Source: Mytilinidion resinicola
Lineage: Eukaryota > Ascomycota > Dothideomycetes > Mytilinidiales > Mytilinidiaceae
Length of the DNA: 64,000 nucleotides
Reading direction: 5' to 3'
NCBI RefSeq assembly: GCF_010093595.1
Contig: NW_022985451.1
Span: 629,956 to 693,955 of the forward strand
Both the position numbers and the translations under genes were made by a program. Below, in pieces: positions 43,039-53,960 of this stretch. The notes under the pieces were generated by a model. It was given only the letters and a program-made list of their open reading frames with translations. It was not told where the DNA came from and did not search any database. The number at the start of each line of letters is the position of its first letter. Position 1 is the first letter of the stretch.

Positions 43039-44398
43039 GCGTCTTCTTTTTTCTTGGCGTTGATGGTTGGCTGCGGCTATGGCTGTCGCAGCTCTAAGAT
43101 GGGACTTTTCTTGGGCGCTGATGGAAGGCGGGCCCAGTTGGCTGCGGCTATGGCTGTCGCAGCTCTAAGGCAGGATATGCTTTGGAAAAGGAGATGAGAT
43201 TATGCGGTGTCTTGGGGGCCTTCTCATGGGCATTAGGTGTATACTACAATTGATGATTTACTACGTGATGAAGACTGCGGATATAGTGACTAGCTGAAAC
43301 TCTGCGTAGAGTCTTCTGCGACTGCGTGTAGTGCGTCGGTGTATTGACAGAAACATGGGTTTGAGTATGCAGACGGACTGTGATATGCTACTTCGGCTAC
43401 TTGTAATGCTTCAATTGCTTCAATGTCTTGGTATATATTGAAAGCAGTAGACAAAGTATATAGCCTACAATAGGATGAGTGGGACCTCTTACACAAAAAT
43501 ACGAAGGTATTCTCGAGCAGAATCTGACTCACGTGATATCAGCCCCTGGGAGTGGCCACTTTTCAACCCACGGACCTCACCAGCCTCCTCACTCTGGACC
43601 CGCGCAGGCTCCAGGCAGCAGCGATTCCATGACCTGCCACGGCTTTCGATACGCTGGCCGCTAGCGCCTTGGCGTCATTTCGCTCGGTATATAGCCACCC
43701 CCCCCCTCGGGCTCCTTCGCACGAATTCCATACTTGTAAGCCTCCTCTTCCTCTCCTGCTTGGTTCGCATCACAGCTAACAATCTTCACAGACCTTGTTG
43801 GGGTGGCTGAGCTCATGAATTCGGTCCACCTAGCAGACTGTCCTGCATTGCACAACGTGGCGACGGGCTGTCATGAATCTCCCTCGGGGGCTTCACCGGC
43901 GTAATTTTTGCTGGTCCGCTTTGTCTTGCGACTTTTCATTGACTGACTCGCCTGGTGCGGGTGGTTGAAGAAGAGTTCTTCGCTGAGGCGACATGAGGGG
44001 TTTTGCATCGTGGTTTTGCATCACATCACATCACGTCTCCGACTTCATCAGAGGAGCACGTTGTCGCGACCGTTAGCTCTACCGTAGAAGGCTGTTGAGT
44101 TAGACCCACAGCTTCGTTTTACGTACTGTCGAGTTCAATCGCCTGTACAGAGGGTAGGATCGTGCTTACCATGACAGGATACTCCGTGGTTCTTTCGTTA
44201 GGCAACCCGCCAGACGTCTCACTTATTGAATGGATGTCGAAACGCTTGACCTTTTCTGCATAGCTTCACGCGTCATTGCTTACCTCGCGTCTTCCAGCAA
44301 CCACCATCGCCTTCAAATATGGTCCGGCCTTATAGATTCAAGTCACTCGTACTCGCCCTCCGCCACCACATTCCCTTCCCAAAGCCTCATCTCCAACA
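43039..44398. other. Intergenic, 1.36 kb
   Basis: Contains the direct repeat 43066-43098 / 43137-43169 and otherwise no recognisable gene. The end (about 44280-44398) is CA/CT-rich, as in a fungal promoter, before the monooxygenase. Confidence 0.45.
43066..43169. repeat. 33 bp perfect direct repeat, period 71 bp
   Basis: The sequence at 43066-43098 (begins gttggctgcggctatggctg) recurs exactly at 43137-43169, and the flanking bases (ttcttgg..g.tgatgg) are also shared. It is an imperfect tandem duplication just after the kinase stop codon, probably in its 3' untranslated region. Confidence 0.85.
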
Positions 44399-45683
44399 AT
44401 GACATCCCCAAACCCAAACCCCCGCGTCCTAGTAATCGGCGCCGGCCCCAGCGGCCTCGCCATCGCCCAAGGCCTCAAAAAAGCCAGCATCCCCTGCACC
44501 GTCTTCGAACGGCAGCCCCAGAACCTCGAGTCCCGAGACTGGGGCATGTTGCTCCACTGGGGCACGCCCTACCTGCTCAAAACCCTCCCGCCTGAGCTCC
44601 AAGCCCGCATCCACGAACCCCGCGTCGACCCGCACTACGACTACTCGGAGCCACCGAAGCGGATGAACATCCAGACGGGCGAAGTCGTGGGCCGGTCGGT
44701 CGGCGAGAACCTCGTGCGCGTCTCGCGGCGGAAACTACGGAACTTCCTGATCGAGGGCGTGGATGTGCGGTGGGAGAAGCGGCTGGCGGACGTACGAGTG
44801 GGCGAGGGGGGTGTGACGGCTGTCTTCGAGGACGGGTCTGAAGAGGTAGGACAACTGCTCGTTGGTAGTGATGGGGGACGCTCCAGAGTCCGGGAAGTGC
44901 TGCTGGGCGTTGAGGCCGCGAGGTCAGAGGAGACGCCGTTTACGATGATGAATTTCTCAGAGGCGAAGTATACGGCGGAGCAGGCGCGGTTTCTGAGAAG
45001 CGTGCATCCGATTGTGCAGCTGGGGTATCATCCGGGGGAGAAGTGTGTGGCTTTCCTCGCGGCGATAGATACGGCGGATCCGGACCCGGCGGGGTGGAGG
45101 TTCCAGAATTTCATGTCTGTGTCGCTCGCCTTCGAAAGATGGATGGCCGTGTGCTGATAGGAACAGATCGTGGGCTGGCCCGCCATCGACTAAAGACCTC
45201 GAAGATCCAATGGCGCGAGCGCATTTCTGGAAAGAGAAGGCGGCGAATTTCTGCGAGCCGTTCCGTACCGCTGTGCTGAACATTGATGATTCTGCCGTCC
45301 CTCCGATTGACGCATTGAAACAGTGGGCGCCCAGATATTGGGACAACCTCGGCGGACGGCTCACGCTCGCTGGAGATGCGGCGCATAGTATGGTTCCCAA
45401 TCGGGGTCAGGGGTTGAATAATGCAGTGCAGGATGCAAGTTGTATAGTAGACGCCGTTGTCTCCGTTGTGAAAGGTGAGTCGACGCTGAAGGACGCGATT
45501 GATACGTATGAGGCGGAGATGAAACCGAGAGGAAAGAAAGAGGTGGAGATGAGTTATGAGGCTGCTAGGATCACGTCGAGGCTGATTGACGTGCCCATGG
45601 GATATGAGTATAACTTGGATAAGGACTCAACGGCGAGGGGAGTGAAAGCTGCAGGTGGAAAGTCCGGCACAGGTTGGGACTGA
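44399..45683 (+). CDS. FAD-dependent monooxygenase (salicylate hydroxylase-like)
   Basis: 412 residues from two exons: 44399-45120 and 45167-45683, with a 46 nt intron (GTCGCT...AACAG). Class A flavoprotein monooxygenases hydroxylate aromatic or polyketide substrates with NAD(P)H. Visible motifs: GxGxxG near the N-terminus (VLVIGAGPSGLAIAQGLKKA), Arg after the first strand (FERQP), the DG motif (LLVGSDGGRSRVRE), and the second FAD motif (GGRLTLAGDAAHSMVPNRGQGLNNAVQDA). The split at 45120 first looks like a frameshift, but the intron restores FMSVSWAGPPSTKDLEDP, so the gene appears intact. No backbone biosynthetic enzyme is nearby, so the pathway is unknown. No membrane segment is seen. Confidence 0.88.
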
Positions 45684-45985
45684 GCCTACGAGATTGTTCC
45701 TTAGGAGCTAGATTGCATGAATTTACCTTTTCAGGAGCGGTGGTCAACGGCTAAGGAAAGGAAAAGAAACGAGAATATTATATAATCTCCCAGCTATGGG
45801 AAGCTCGTGTAACTGCTTCTAGGATTAACATCGACATTGTTGGTCGAACAAGATGTAAACCCATTCTATTAGAATAATTATGCGCTAAAACATCTGTGTC
45901 GGTGTTGAGAAAGTGTATGAGAAGACTAGACTTTCATGAATTGAAGAATAAGCTCATCTGCTTCATGACCGCTGGATTACCACCA
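45684..45985. other. Intergenic, 302 bp, convergent 3' ends
   Basis: AT-rich spacer between two converging genes; probable 3' untranslated regions and polyadenylation signals. Confidence 0.45.
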
Positions 45986-47476
45986 TCATACATGTTCATC
46001 CAAACCATCCCACCCAATCCCATCACCTCGGTACATGTTGACTTCCCCGGTTGCATGATCGAAGGTCATTCTCCTTCCAAGATAGGTTTCTACCTTAGCA
46101 TGTGGATGTCTCTGCCGTAGCTTGCTTCTTATGTCGACATGTGGATGCCTATCGCGGCTATGTGTCGAGTCGTGAATTTCGATCCCATACAGTTGCAGCT
46201 GCTTGAGTGAAGGCCATTGCGCCTCTTCCATCAGAACAGGCAAAACGATTGCGACAAATCTGTGATAGCTGAGTCCATGGCTATAATATTGCATGAATTC
46301 GTCGCTGTCTGTACTTTCCACCTCGATCTCTTCGACTGACAGACGATCCTCGAGGGTGAGGTAGACAATTGTTGCCCTAGCGGTACGGATGATCGAGGCC
46401 CAGGTTTCTAATGCCCGCTTGTCTGAGAGCGCCGAGTAGTAAGCACTATGCCAACTATCGATATCGAAGGCGGGTTCGCCAGGTTTACACAGCCAAAGTC
46501 GCGTTAACACGGTAAATTGAGAGCCTAAGCCTTCTGGCATCCAGCAGAGCGGACGAGGGGCTATTTGTTCCTCGTCGAATTCCTCCACGTCGTCGAAAGC
46601 ACCGATCTCTTCCTCAGTCATCCCTTCATAGTCCTCTGGAGGTTTTAATGCTTTGGGTGGAGGGTTCGTCCGTTTGTAAGGCAAGGTACCACCGACTGGG
46701 TTATCCAGCAAAGCAAGCTCAAGATCGACGATGTGAGACGGTCGTTGACATAAGTACTGGACAAATTCGCGTGGAACATACCCCCTAAGTTTTACAGTGC
46801 GGAGTTTAGCTAGTGGCTGCGCATCAGAGTGAAATGGTTCCAATGCGGCCCACGCGGCATCCACTTCTAGATATTCCAGATTGGTGAACATCATGAAGAC
46901 GTTCCAGCAATTGCGGTTCATGTAGCCATCCTCATACGGATCCACGTGCAGGCAAAGCCACCGTACCTGAGAAGCCAGGCGTCTTAATCGTTCTGACCCG
47001 TCTTTCTCAATATTTTCAAACCTCGTGAGAAAGACCCTCGCAACGTCTGCATGACGACTGTCGAGATAATGATAATCTGTGGGCCCTATCTCTGCTAGAT
47101 GCATATAAGGCCGCTCCTCGCATCTGGCGTCCGTATTCCAATGGGGATACGCGTAGTCCTCATGATACGACGGTCTATGAAGCTCGACTTTGGTCCAGAG
47201 AATTGGTTCCACAATCTGGTGGCATTTCTTGCATACTTGCATCAATTGAAAAAGGTCCCCATGGCGAAGGTAACGTGTGACTTCAAGAAAAAGCTCTGTA
47301 GGAAGACCGTCGATTGGGGCAGCCATGGCAATATCGACGATGAGTGTTTGGTGAAGGGGAAGCAGAGGAGCGTCTTCTAAAGTGGGTGAGTCGAGGTGTG
47401 TTAAGACTATGGAAAAGCGATACTGAAGCCTGAAGGACTCCATCCCCTGCAATGCCCAGCCGCCAAACCTTGCCAT
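45986..47476 (-). CDS. F-box protein
   Basis: Up to 496 residues, intronless. ATG 47476 opens the frame, but ATG 47326 (MAAPIDGLPTELF) sits just before the F-box and is a likely true start (446 residues). The F-box is IDGLPTELFLEVTRYLRHGDLFQLMQVCKKCHQIVEPILW, which would bind Skp1 in an SCF ubiquitin ligase. The rest has irregular Leu-rich segments (NLEYLEVDAAW, LAKLRTVKLRGYVP, IVDLELALL, SLKQLQLYGIEI) suggesting a degenerate leucine-rich-repeat-like substrate domain, plus an acidic insert (EEEIGAFDDVEEFDEEQ). The substrate is unknown. Confidence 0.82.
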   Translation of the reverse strand: MARFGGWALQGMESFRLQYRFSIVLTHLDSPTLEDAPLLPLHQTLIVDIAMAAPIDGLPTELFLEVTRYLRHGDLFQLMQVCKKCHQIVEPILWTKVELHRPSYHEDYAYPHWNTDARCEERPYMHLAEIGPTDYHYLDSRHADVARVFLTRFENIEKDGSERLRRLASQVRWLCLHVDPYEDGYMNRNCWNVFMMFTNLEYLEVDAAWAALEPFHSDAQPLAKLRTVKLRGYVPREFVQYLCQRPSHIVDLELALLDNPVGGTLPYKRTNPPPKALKPPEDYEGMTEEEIGAFDDVEEFDEEQIAPRPLCWMPEGLGSQFTVLTRLWLCKPGEPAFDIDSWHSAYYSALSDKRALETWASIIRTARATIVYLTLEDRLSVEEIEVESTDSDEFMQYYSHGLSYHRFVAIVLPVLMEEAQWPSLKQLQLYGIEIHDSTHSRDRHPHVDIRSKLRQRHPHAKVETYLGRRMTFDHATGEVNMYRGDGIGWDGLDEHV

Positions 47477-47668
47477 TCCAGGAACGATGCAAGAGCACGT
47501 GCTGCAGTTTCAAGTTGACACAGTTCAAGATAGTAAAATACATTGCGTTCCCAGGCACTTGGATATATCTCCAGGGATTGACATCTTAACATCTATACCC
47601 CAAATGGTAGATCTGTGAATTCCAGGCGCTGTCTCCTCTAAAAATCCATCACCACCGCCGTCTTGCGC

Positions 47669-48409
47669 TCAATACCATATAACTTCCTCACGATCCTCTT
47701 CTAGTTCCTCTTCCTCCATTTCCAGTCCTTCTCTCTCCACTTCCACTGTGACACCGTCCAATTCCAGTTCCTCTGTCTCCAACTCCAGTCCCCATCTCTC
47801 AAAATTCAGTCCCACTCTCCCCAGCTCCCGTCCCCATCTCTCAACTTCCTGTCCCACTCTCCCCAGCTCCAGTCCCCATCTCTCAAATGCCAGTTCGACC
47901 CTCTCCAACAGTTCCGGTTCCCCTCTCTCCAAGTCCAGTTCCTCTCTCTCCACTACTGGTTCCCCTTCCTCCACTTCCACCGAATCGTTTTCCCCAAACT
48001 CAAACTCCAAATCCATAAACTCACTGTGAAACTCAAGGATGAAGCTCTCTGGAAGAGCTTCCAATATCTCAACAAAACCCTGCGGAGTCTGGGGGCCGGC
48101 ATTAGAGAACAAGGCCGACACCAAACCCCGCCTTTGTTCACCCGTGCGGCCGTTGAACAACTTTTTCCGACAGTTAGGGCACGATGGGTTCTCGTCCAGC
48201 CAGCCGGTCAAGCAAAGTTTGTGGAAGAAGTGTCCACACTGCCTGATGCGCACAGTAGGGTTTTCGTTTTCCGTGACTACACAAGAATCTTGGCAAATGG
48301 TGCATTGCTCGTCTGGGTCAAAGGGGGCAATGCGGTCGGTGCCAACGGCGAGGAAGTCCCATTTGTGGCGGACTTGACATACAGTCGTCTCGGTGGTGGC
48401 GGAAGACAT
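47669..48409 (-). CDS. RING-H2 protein with 14-residue repeat tail
   Basis: 246 residues, single exon, start MSSATTETTVCQ. The RING-H2 lies at about residues 36-81: CTICQDSC..., CGHFFHKLCLTGWL, then CPNCRKK, with all eight ligands. A putative E3 ubiquitin ligase. From about residue 155 the protein is acidic and repetitive: a 14-residue unit of the type RWG(L/R)ELGRVGxxxE recurs about four times, then Glu-rich sequence to the end. The DNA is a 42 bp minisatellite (47765-47950), so length may vary between isolates. The opposite strand is open too, but has no domain. The repeats would form a charged helix. Confidence 0.82.
   Translation of the reverse strand: MSSATTETTVCQVRHKWDFLAVGTDRIAPFDPDEQCTICQDSCVVTENENPTVRIRQCGHFFHKLCLTGWLDENPSCPNCRKKLFNGRTGEQRRGLVSALFSNAGPQTPQGFVEILEALPESFILEFHSEFMDLEFEFGENDSVEVEEGEPVVEREELDLERGEPELLERVELAFERWGLELGRVGQEVERWGRELGRVGLNFERWGLELETEELELDGVTVEVEREGLEMEEEELEEDREEVIWY
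47765..47950. repeat. 42 bp coding minisatellite
   Basis: About four units of 42-45 bp (each containing cccactctccccagctcc or variants) run in frame in the RING-H2 gene, encoding 14-residue repeats. The two central units differ at only a few positions, indicating recent slippage or unequal exchange. Confidence 0.75.
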
Positions 48410-49141
48410 ATTTGTGGGACTGTAGAGGTTTTGCTCAGAAGTGCTGAGGCTTTGAGGGGGTTTTGTGAAAGTATTGTAAGAGCGTAGTAGTGTAACTGCG
48501 GTGTAGAGCTAGTGGTGGGTCGGCAGTACGTCTTTATGAATTTTTACTGAGTTTGGGGAGTGCGTAGTGGTGTGTTGGTAGAAGTATAGTTGCTGAGGTA
48601 TGGAGAAGACGTGGCGACATGGGGGTGCATCGCCTTCATATACGGAAAATTCAGGTGCACTCTGAAGGTGCGCTCTGACTTCCTTTAGAGGCACCAGAGT
48701 TCGCAGATCCACTCATATCCCATGGGAGATATTAGAGTTTCATGCGTGGAGCGGTAGAGGTGCTACCATGGTTCCTAGGGGTTTCGCTTCCGACTTTGCG
48801 GGATTACCGTGTCCAGATCACACATAGTCTATAGGATAATCAGCTCAGCTCTATCTATAATATCAGACTGGGATGTTGATCTAAGGGACATCTTGGCTTG
48901 CTTGCATAGCAGGTAGATGATCGTGCTTTGCTATTTGCTTGCTTTACTTAAAACCTTCAAATCTCATTCAGTTGAAAATTACATCGATATACTGAATCGG
49001 TAGAGTGGTATTATCAGCGAAGGAATAGTTATAGCGAAGAGACCTCGGCAGCTTGGATACTACTACTGAACTCTTCAAAACTTCGAGGTTCTTTTTGATG
49101 ACCGTTGAGAATTTTCTTTCTTCCTTGAGCTTGATTGCCAA
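48410..49141. other. Intergenic, 730 bp
   Basis: 5' flank of the RING-H2 gene and 3' side of the lyase pseudogene. No gene is seen. Confidence 0.45.
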
Positions 49142-50723
49142 CTAAAGTTCTATGATAAGATGAGTCAAAAAATCCAGCATCGTGAACGTCCATAACATTT
49201 GACTTACGGGCTTTCCTACCTTACCACTTTGAATAATGACATTCACGATGCAGGGAGCCTTTGCGTGAAATCCCTCGATCGGAGCCTTGCGCAACTCCTC
49301 GGGCGTCCGTAAGAGGAACCCCTTGCCGCCGCATGCTTCTGCGATCTTCTCATACCAGACTTCCCAGTCTAGTGCCCAGCTTCGAAGTACTCCTGGACCA
49401 CTTGCACCACACACAGTCATCGCTTGTCGCTGGAGCCAGTCCTTGGCCGAGTTGGAGCCGCCGAAGTAGATACCACCATTGTTGATGACGAAGATCAAAA
49501 CGTCCATTTGAAACCGTGCCATTGTTTCGACATCCATGCCGCTGAATCCGAAAGCACTATCGCCCTCGATTGCCACAAATTTCTTCCATGTAGTTGAACC
49601 GAATTTAGCTTCCGCAGCTATCCCATTGTATGCTTCATGCAGCAATGGCATACCCAAGGCCAGCGCCCATGGTGGCATAGGAGCCTGCATCTAGTCTGAG
49701 GCGAGGGCGCTCTATCGGGAAGACAGACTTAGAGATGTCCATGGTATTCGATCCCTCGGAAACGTAGACGATACCATCCTCCTAGGGTGGCGAAACTGAG
49801 TGGAGAGCAGTTTTAATCACATCGAAGGTATGTGCATAAGAGAGAGGAACTGTTGAATCGGCAGCAACTGCAGCAACTACAGCAGCTTTAACTTTATTCT
49901 TTTTCTGCACTTTAGGTAGACCATGACAAAATCGGAGGAGGCATCGAAGTGCCAATTTGTTAAGTGAAGCAATAGCCGTGGGACTACGATACTAACATCG
50001 CCCACAATTCCCAAGTCAGCGTGACCGTTATTTCGTCCAATCTCTTCGGAAGATATGTCTATCTGCACACGCCAATAGCTGGAGGCGGTGGTACCTGTTC
50101 TACAGCATCAATGTCCTTGGGAGACTCGACAGGATCCAAGTCCGCAGGCAGGCCCACGAAACCAGTTCCTGGCCTTCCATACCATGAACATCTGTATGCA
50201 TTTGCTATGGCTTGGGGTGTAGCAGCGAGGTTTGTTGGTCGTATTGAGAGCTTTGTGTGGGATGTGAGGAGGGATATAGCGTGGAGCTCCTGAAAGGCGC
50301 GTTTGCCGACGAGATAGGTCTCACTAGAACCACCGAGAAGCAATAGAGGGGAACAGTTAGCTGATGAGTTCCGACTTGATCCAGAGTTAGCGAAAATGCA
50401 CTTTCTAGTTCAGCTAGGGACCTGTTCAGTGTCGAGCGAGTAGACGTCGAGGCACGACTGCTTACTCCTGCAATTGCGTGAAAGATGCCCGGTCCGCCAA
50501 CGACCAGACATAGTCCGGGCTTGCCAGTCAAGTACTCATATGCAGTGGCTGCACAGCTCGCTGCCTGCTCGTTGCGGAAGCCGATGAATCGTATGCCTAG
50601 ATTGATGGCTCATTCTGCGATGTCAGAGAGGGAAACTCCAACGAGTCCGAAAATGACAGCGACCCCAAGGTCCCGCGAGGTCTGGGCAATGACATGAGTA
50701 CCTGTTAATGAACTAGGTGCCAT
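49142..50723 (-). pseudogene. Broken 2-hydroxyacyl-CoA lyase / oxalyl-CoA decarboxylase-like (ThDP enzyme)
   Basis: The intact family cleaves 2-hydroxyacyl-CoAs with thiamine diphosphate and Mg2+, often in peroxisomes. The start MAPSSLTGTHVIAQTSRDLGVAV is at 50723; recognisable blocks follow in order on the minus strand: [94 protein letters not shown], and the ThDP motif GDSAFGFSGMDVETMARF...NNGG. Lesions: an in-frame TGA at 50610-50612, a degenerate stretch about 50340-50450 where frames change, and a 1-nt frame shift near 49645 before EAYNGIAAEAKFGS. The C-terminus lacks the usual peroxisomal tripeptide. Introns may explain one junction but not the stop and the shift. Inactive gene. Confidence 0.8.
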
Positions 50724-51095
50724 GGAGGAATGTTCCACTGGGCATCTGCGGGACGACTTTCGATGTTACATGATGTTGTTTGTAGAACAGATGAGGAGAA
50801 AAGAGCCGAGGCCTGCCCAAACGCGACTCTTCTGTGACGAGACGCGCTGCATACCCAAGTGGTACCTGGACATCAACTCGTAGACTGACAACACTTGGCA
50901 TGTATATACCAGACGGGTGTTACAACGGGGAGAACCGTGGGTCGACAGAGGAGAAACCAACGGTACTGCCATCCGCTTATTCTATTCTAAGGCAGACACG
51001 CACATTTTTAATAGAATCATGTACCTGTGATATTCCACACTCATATCATTCTTTTGATTCTCTCACTCCCTCAATCCTATTCCACTCACCCAGCC
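50724..51095. other. Intergenic, 370 bp
   Basis: Between the divergent lyase pseudogene and F-box-like pseudogene. The last 60 bp is pyrimidine-rich. No gene is seen. Confidence 0.45.
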
Positions 51096-53175
51096 ATGGC
51101 GAATGCTAAATGCCAAAAGAAGAACAGCAAGGGCGATCATACTCGAGATTGTGTCCTGTATGACCCCAAAGACGCCGAGCTCTCCAACATCTGCTCTGCC
51201 ACGAAAAAGGACGGTCAGCGATGCTCCCGCAAGGCGAGGACTCCCAGGCCAGGCTGAGCGCCAACATGCACCCAACGCATCGACTGTGGCTCCAGAGCAA
51301 TATATTGCAGAGCCATCGAATTATGCGGAGAAGAATGTCGATGCCCACTCGAGCTTCTGCCAGTTCGCTGGCTGTTGTGCAGCAAGCATGCGGAGGCGCC
51401 TAATCCCTTTCCTTGCTATTTACTCCAGATACCGGTCGAGCTCCGACTAATGATTATACGTTACTTGTTCCTAAATACCAGAAAGTAGGTCGTCTCGTAC
51501 ACTGCATCGTCATAAGTCTATGTACACTACTTTGCCACTGTGTGCAATACCTCGATCCAGTTTCGAAGATCTGAACTTCACAAGCCTGAGCTTACTATCA
51601 AAGGCCGATGTCTTCTTTCCGCAGAAAAACCGAAACCGCTGATAGGAGTGGCAAAAGATTGAGCGCAAACCTATAGCGAAGCACTGTGAATACCCTTATT
51701 TGTGAGCACTTGCTTACACTTGCACCTTTAGGTCGATCTTCTCTGAGAATCAACATCATAATCAAGGGCATGTCAACACCAGCGTCTTGGTAGTCAACAA
51801 GCAGATATCACAGGAGGCTGAGAGCGTCCTGTATGGCGAGCTCCCACTCACTGTTAGAAATCACAGGCAATCAAGTTCAGGCTTTAGGCAAAACCTACCA
51901 TGTTAACCACTATACGTCAGCAGACCAGGGGCTGTCAATGTTTCCAACTTGCTTACTTCCAACTACTGTACTTCAGAACATACAATGTGTTGAATTGGGT
52001 ATTTTGGTCTTCACACAAACTGGGTATCTGGACGATCAACTCTGGGAAGACTTGACGCTATACCGCCTCCGCTACAACATCCGTCGAGTGCAGCAGCTTC
52101 TCGCGGCTGCTCCTCACCTTCGAAGCGTACGGGTTCAGCCCCATGTTCAAACTCTGCGCACCACTTGGGACAGGGAAGAGATCATTGCTGCCGCCATTTT
52201 CACTTTGAAACCGCTCAAATCCTGGCGTAGCCTGAGAAGTGCTGTCCTAGAAAACGTCGTCGTCCATTTATGGGATAGCTAGACTTGGAAGCTTTCTCCC
52301 GATCCCTCTCACAAACCCGTTAGTATTTTGCCACACGGATACCGAGGTAGCGACAAAAACTACGACTACCCAGAAGATACCATTTATGCCGATTACCAGA
52401 AGAGTTGGAGGTCTCTTGCGACAGGAAATGCCCCCGCCGTTCCCGACTCCCTTCTTCTGAAAGAATTGGAAGTTTTCACTTCCATCATCAAATGGAATTT
52501 TGCAAACTCCCGCAATTTCAACATAGGGTCGGTTCCTATATGGGACTTTACTGAAACAAAGCAACCAAGCCCAATGGCACATGTGGCATTGGAAGCGGAG
52601 CATCACCATCTATTCGAACAGCTCAATGCCAAGTTGAAGAAACACTGGATCAAGTACTGCGAGTACCATCGCGCAAAGATTTTCCTGGCATCCTTGGACA
52701 CGCGGGAGGAACTGAAGCACCTATTGGGCCTTTGGCGTGTATTTCGGGCAGTCGAGGACCTTTTTTTCAAATTGTCTTATCCTCCCGATTCACCGGATTC
52801 ACCGGACCGGATGGCAAACCTGCGCCGCCCGCCAGACCTGCACAGCCCGCCAGACCTGACGATGCGATACTTATTACACCCAGACACCCTTGAAGCCTAC
52901 GAAATTGATGGGCCCGCGTGTCTTGCTGAAATCGTCCGATCTTACGAACACCGCCAGCTCCTCCAGTTTGACAGCCTCTATAGTCCGTTGAATGAGCGCG
53001 AGGGGGAAGTGTTACAGTGGCAGGATGATGAAGGCAATTTACACCTTAAACAGGGCGAGAGGACCTGGGTACGCCTGCGTACGCCGGCACTGGTAAGTTG
53101 ACCTTGACGCTACCCTTGTATGCTTGTGTCCTCTGCTAACAGGCACAGGTGAGGGAGTTGAGGGGCAAACATTGA
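51096..53175 (+). pseudogene. Broken F-box-like orphan gene with N-terminal Cys motif
   Basis: The start is MANAKCQKKNSKGDHTRDCV, then a Cys motif (ICSATKKDGQRCSRKA). The same frame continues past a TGA at 51255-51257 to an F-box-like opening (PFPCYLLQIPVELRLMIIRYLF). Further on, NTSVLVVNKQISQEAESVLYGELPLTV must shift frame near 51855 (one extra base) to reach EITGNQVQALGKTYHVN. That frame meets a TAG at 52280-52282 and continues in phase for 260 codons to a canonical last intron (GTAAGT...CTAACAG) and a stop at 53173. The order, F-box-like strand, LRVNKQI-type and VLYG motifs, fits a common family of fungal orphan proteins. Two stops plus one shift make it a pseudogene. Both stops could come from C-to-T changes (CGA, CAG). 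The part at 51483-51770 is not modelled. Confidence 0.65.
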
Positions 53176-53960
53176 TGATCGAAGTTCGGGAAATATATCG
53201 GCATTGTCTGACCGTCGGCAGTTTTCTCGGGACTGACACGTGTCGAAGCCTTATATCTGCGCTTTCCTGCAACTGTCAAAAGTACCTCAACAGACCTTCA
53301 GGGATCGCAACAAGATGTGCCTTTGGTATTTTGAGCCACCTGTAGAGTCGTTGGGTGGCCCTGTTGCCGCAATTCGTGAAAGACGTGAAAGTTCCAAAAT
53401 CGGCGAGGGGACCCGGAGGTCTAGGACAATACAATCATCTATCACGTTTGACGCTGAATCAAGGTTGATCATATTATGTGCTACTTTCGCTTGAATGTAG
53501 ATAGACATGGCACAAAGCGAGCTATTTCAGATCTTAATGACAACAATGCCTCTTTCGTTTAACGTCTAGAGGATTAGCCCATGATCAGTGACCTAAAAAA
53601 CCACGAGGTCACGTGCAAGCCGCGCCTCTCTACGCCAAGAGATTCTTCCCCACACCCGCTCCAGGAACTAATTCAGCGACCGCACGGTAGCGCTTTTTCT
53701 GACCGCTGACCCCGAGTTATCTCCACAACGTCACTTTCGATCGCGGGGTTGGAGGCTGGACCAGAGCGGCTGGAAATATCGGCTTCTCAGCAACCTTGAT
53801 CGACTGTTGCGATTGGGCGAGGGGGATCGGCTTCGCGGAGCTTAGCGCTGATATTGGAATCTTTCACTCCTCTAAAACAGGCATAAGCTAATATAAGACT
53901 GACACGTTCGCCTTCACATATCTTCAATCAACTAGTCACGAAGGAACACAACCCGCCAAT
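53176..53960. other. Promoter region of the P450 gene, 785 bp
   Basis: No gene is seen. It contains the inverted repeat at 53588-53612 and an AT-rich stretch with CT-rich bases just before the ATG. Confidence 0.45.
53588..53612. promoter_or_regulatory. Inverted repeat GTGACCT-N11-AGGTCAC
   Basis: Perfect 7 bp arms separated by 11 bp, overlapping a CACGTG-like core (gtcacgtgc), about 350 bp upstream of the P450 ATG. It could be a dimeric transcription-factor site. That is inference from symmetry only. Confidence 0.3.

Noticed and set aside
45110..45170. Apparent frameshift in the FAD monooxygenase gene
   Set aside because: A 46 nt intron 45121-45166 (GT...CAG) restores the expected FMSVSWAGPP sequence with the right phase, so the gene is intact.
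48026..48487. 153-codon plus frame opposite the RING-H2 gene
   Set aside because: The minus strand encodes an obvious RING-H2 domain in the same DNA; the plus frame is its antisense.
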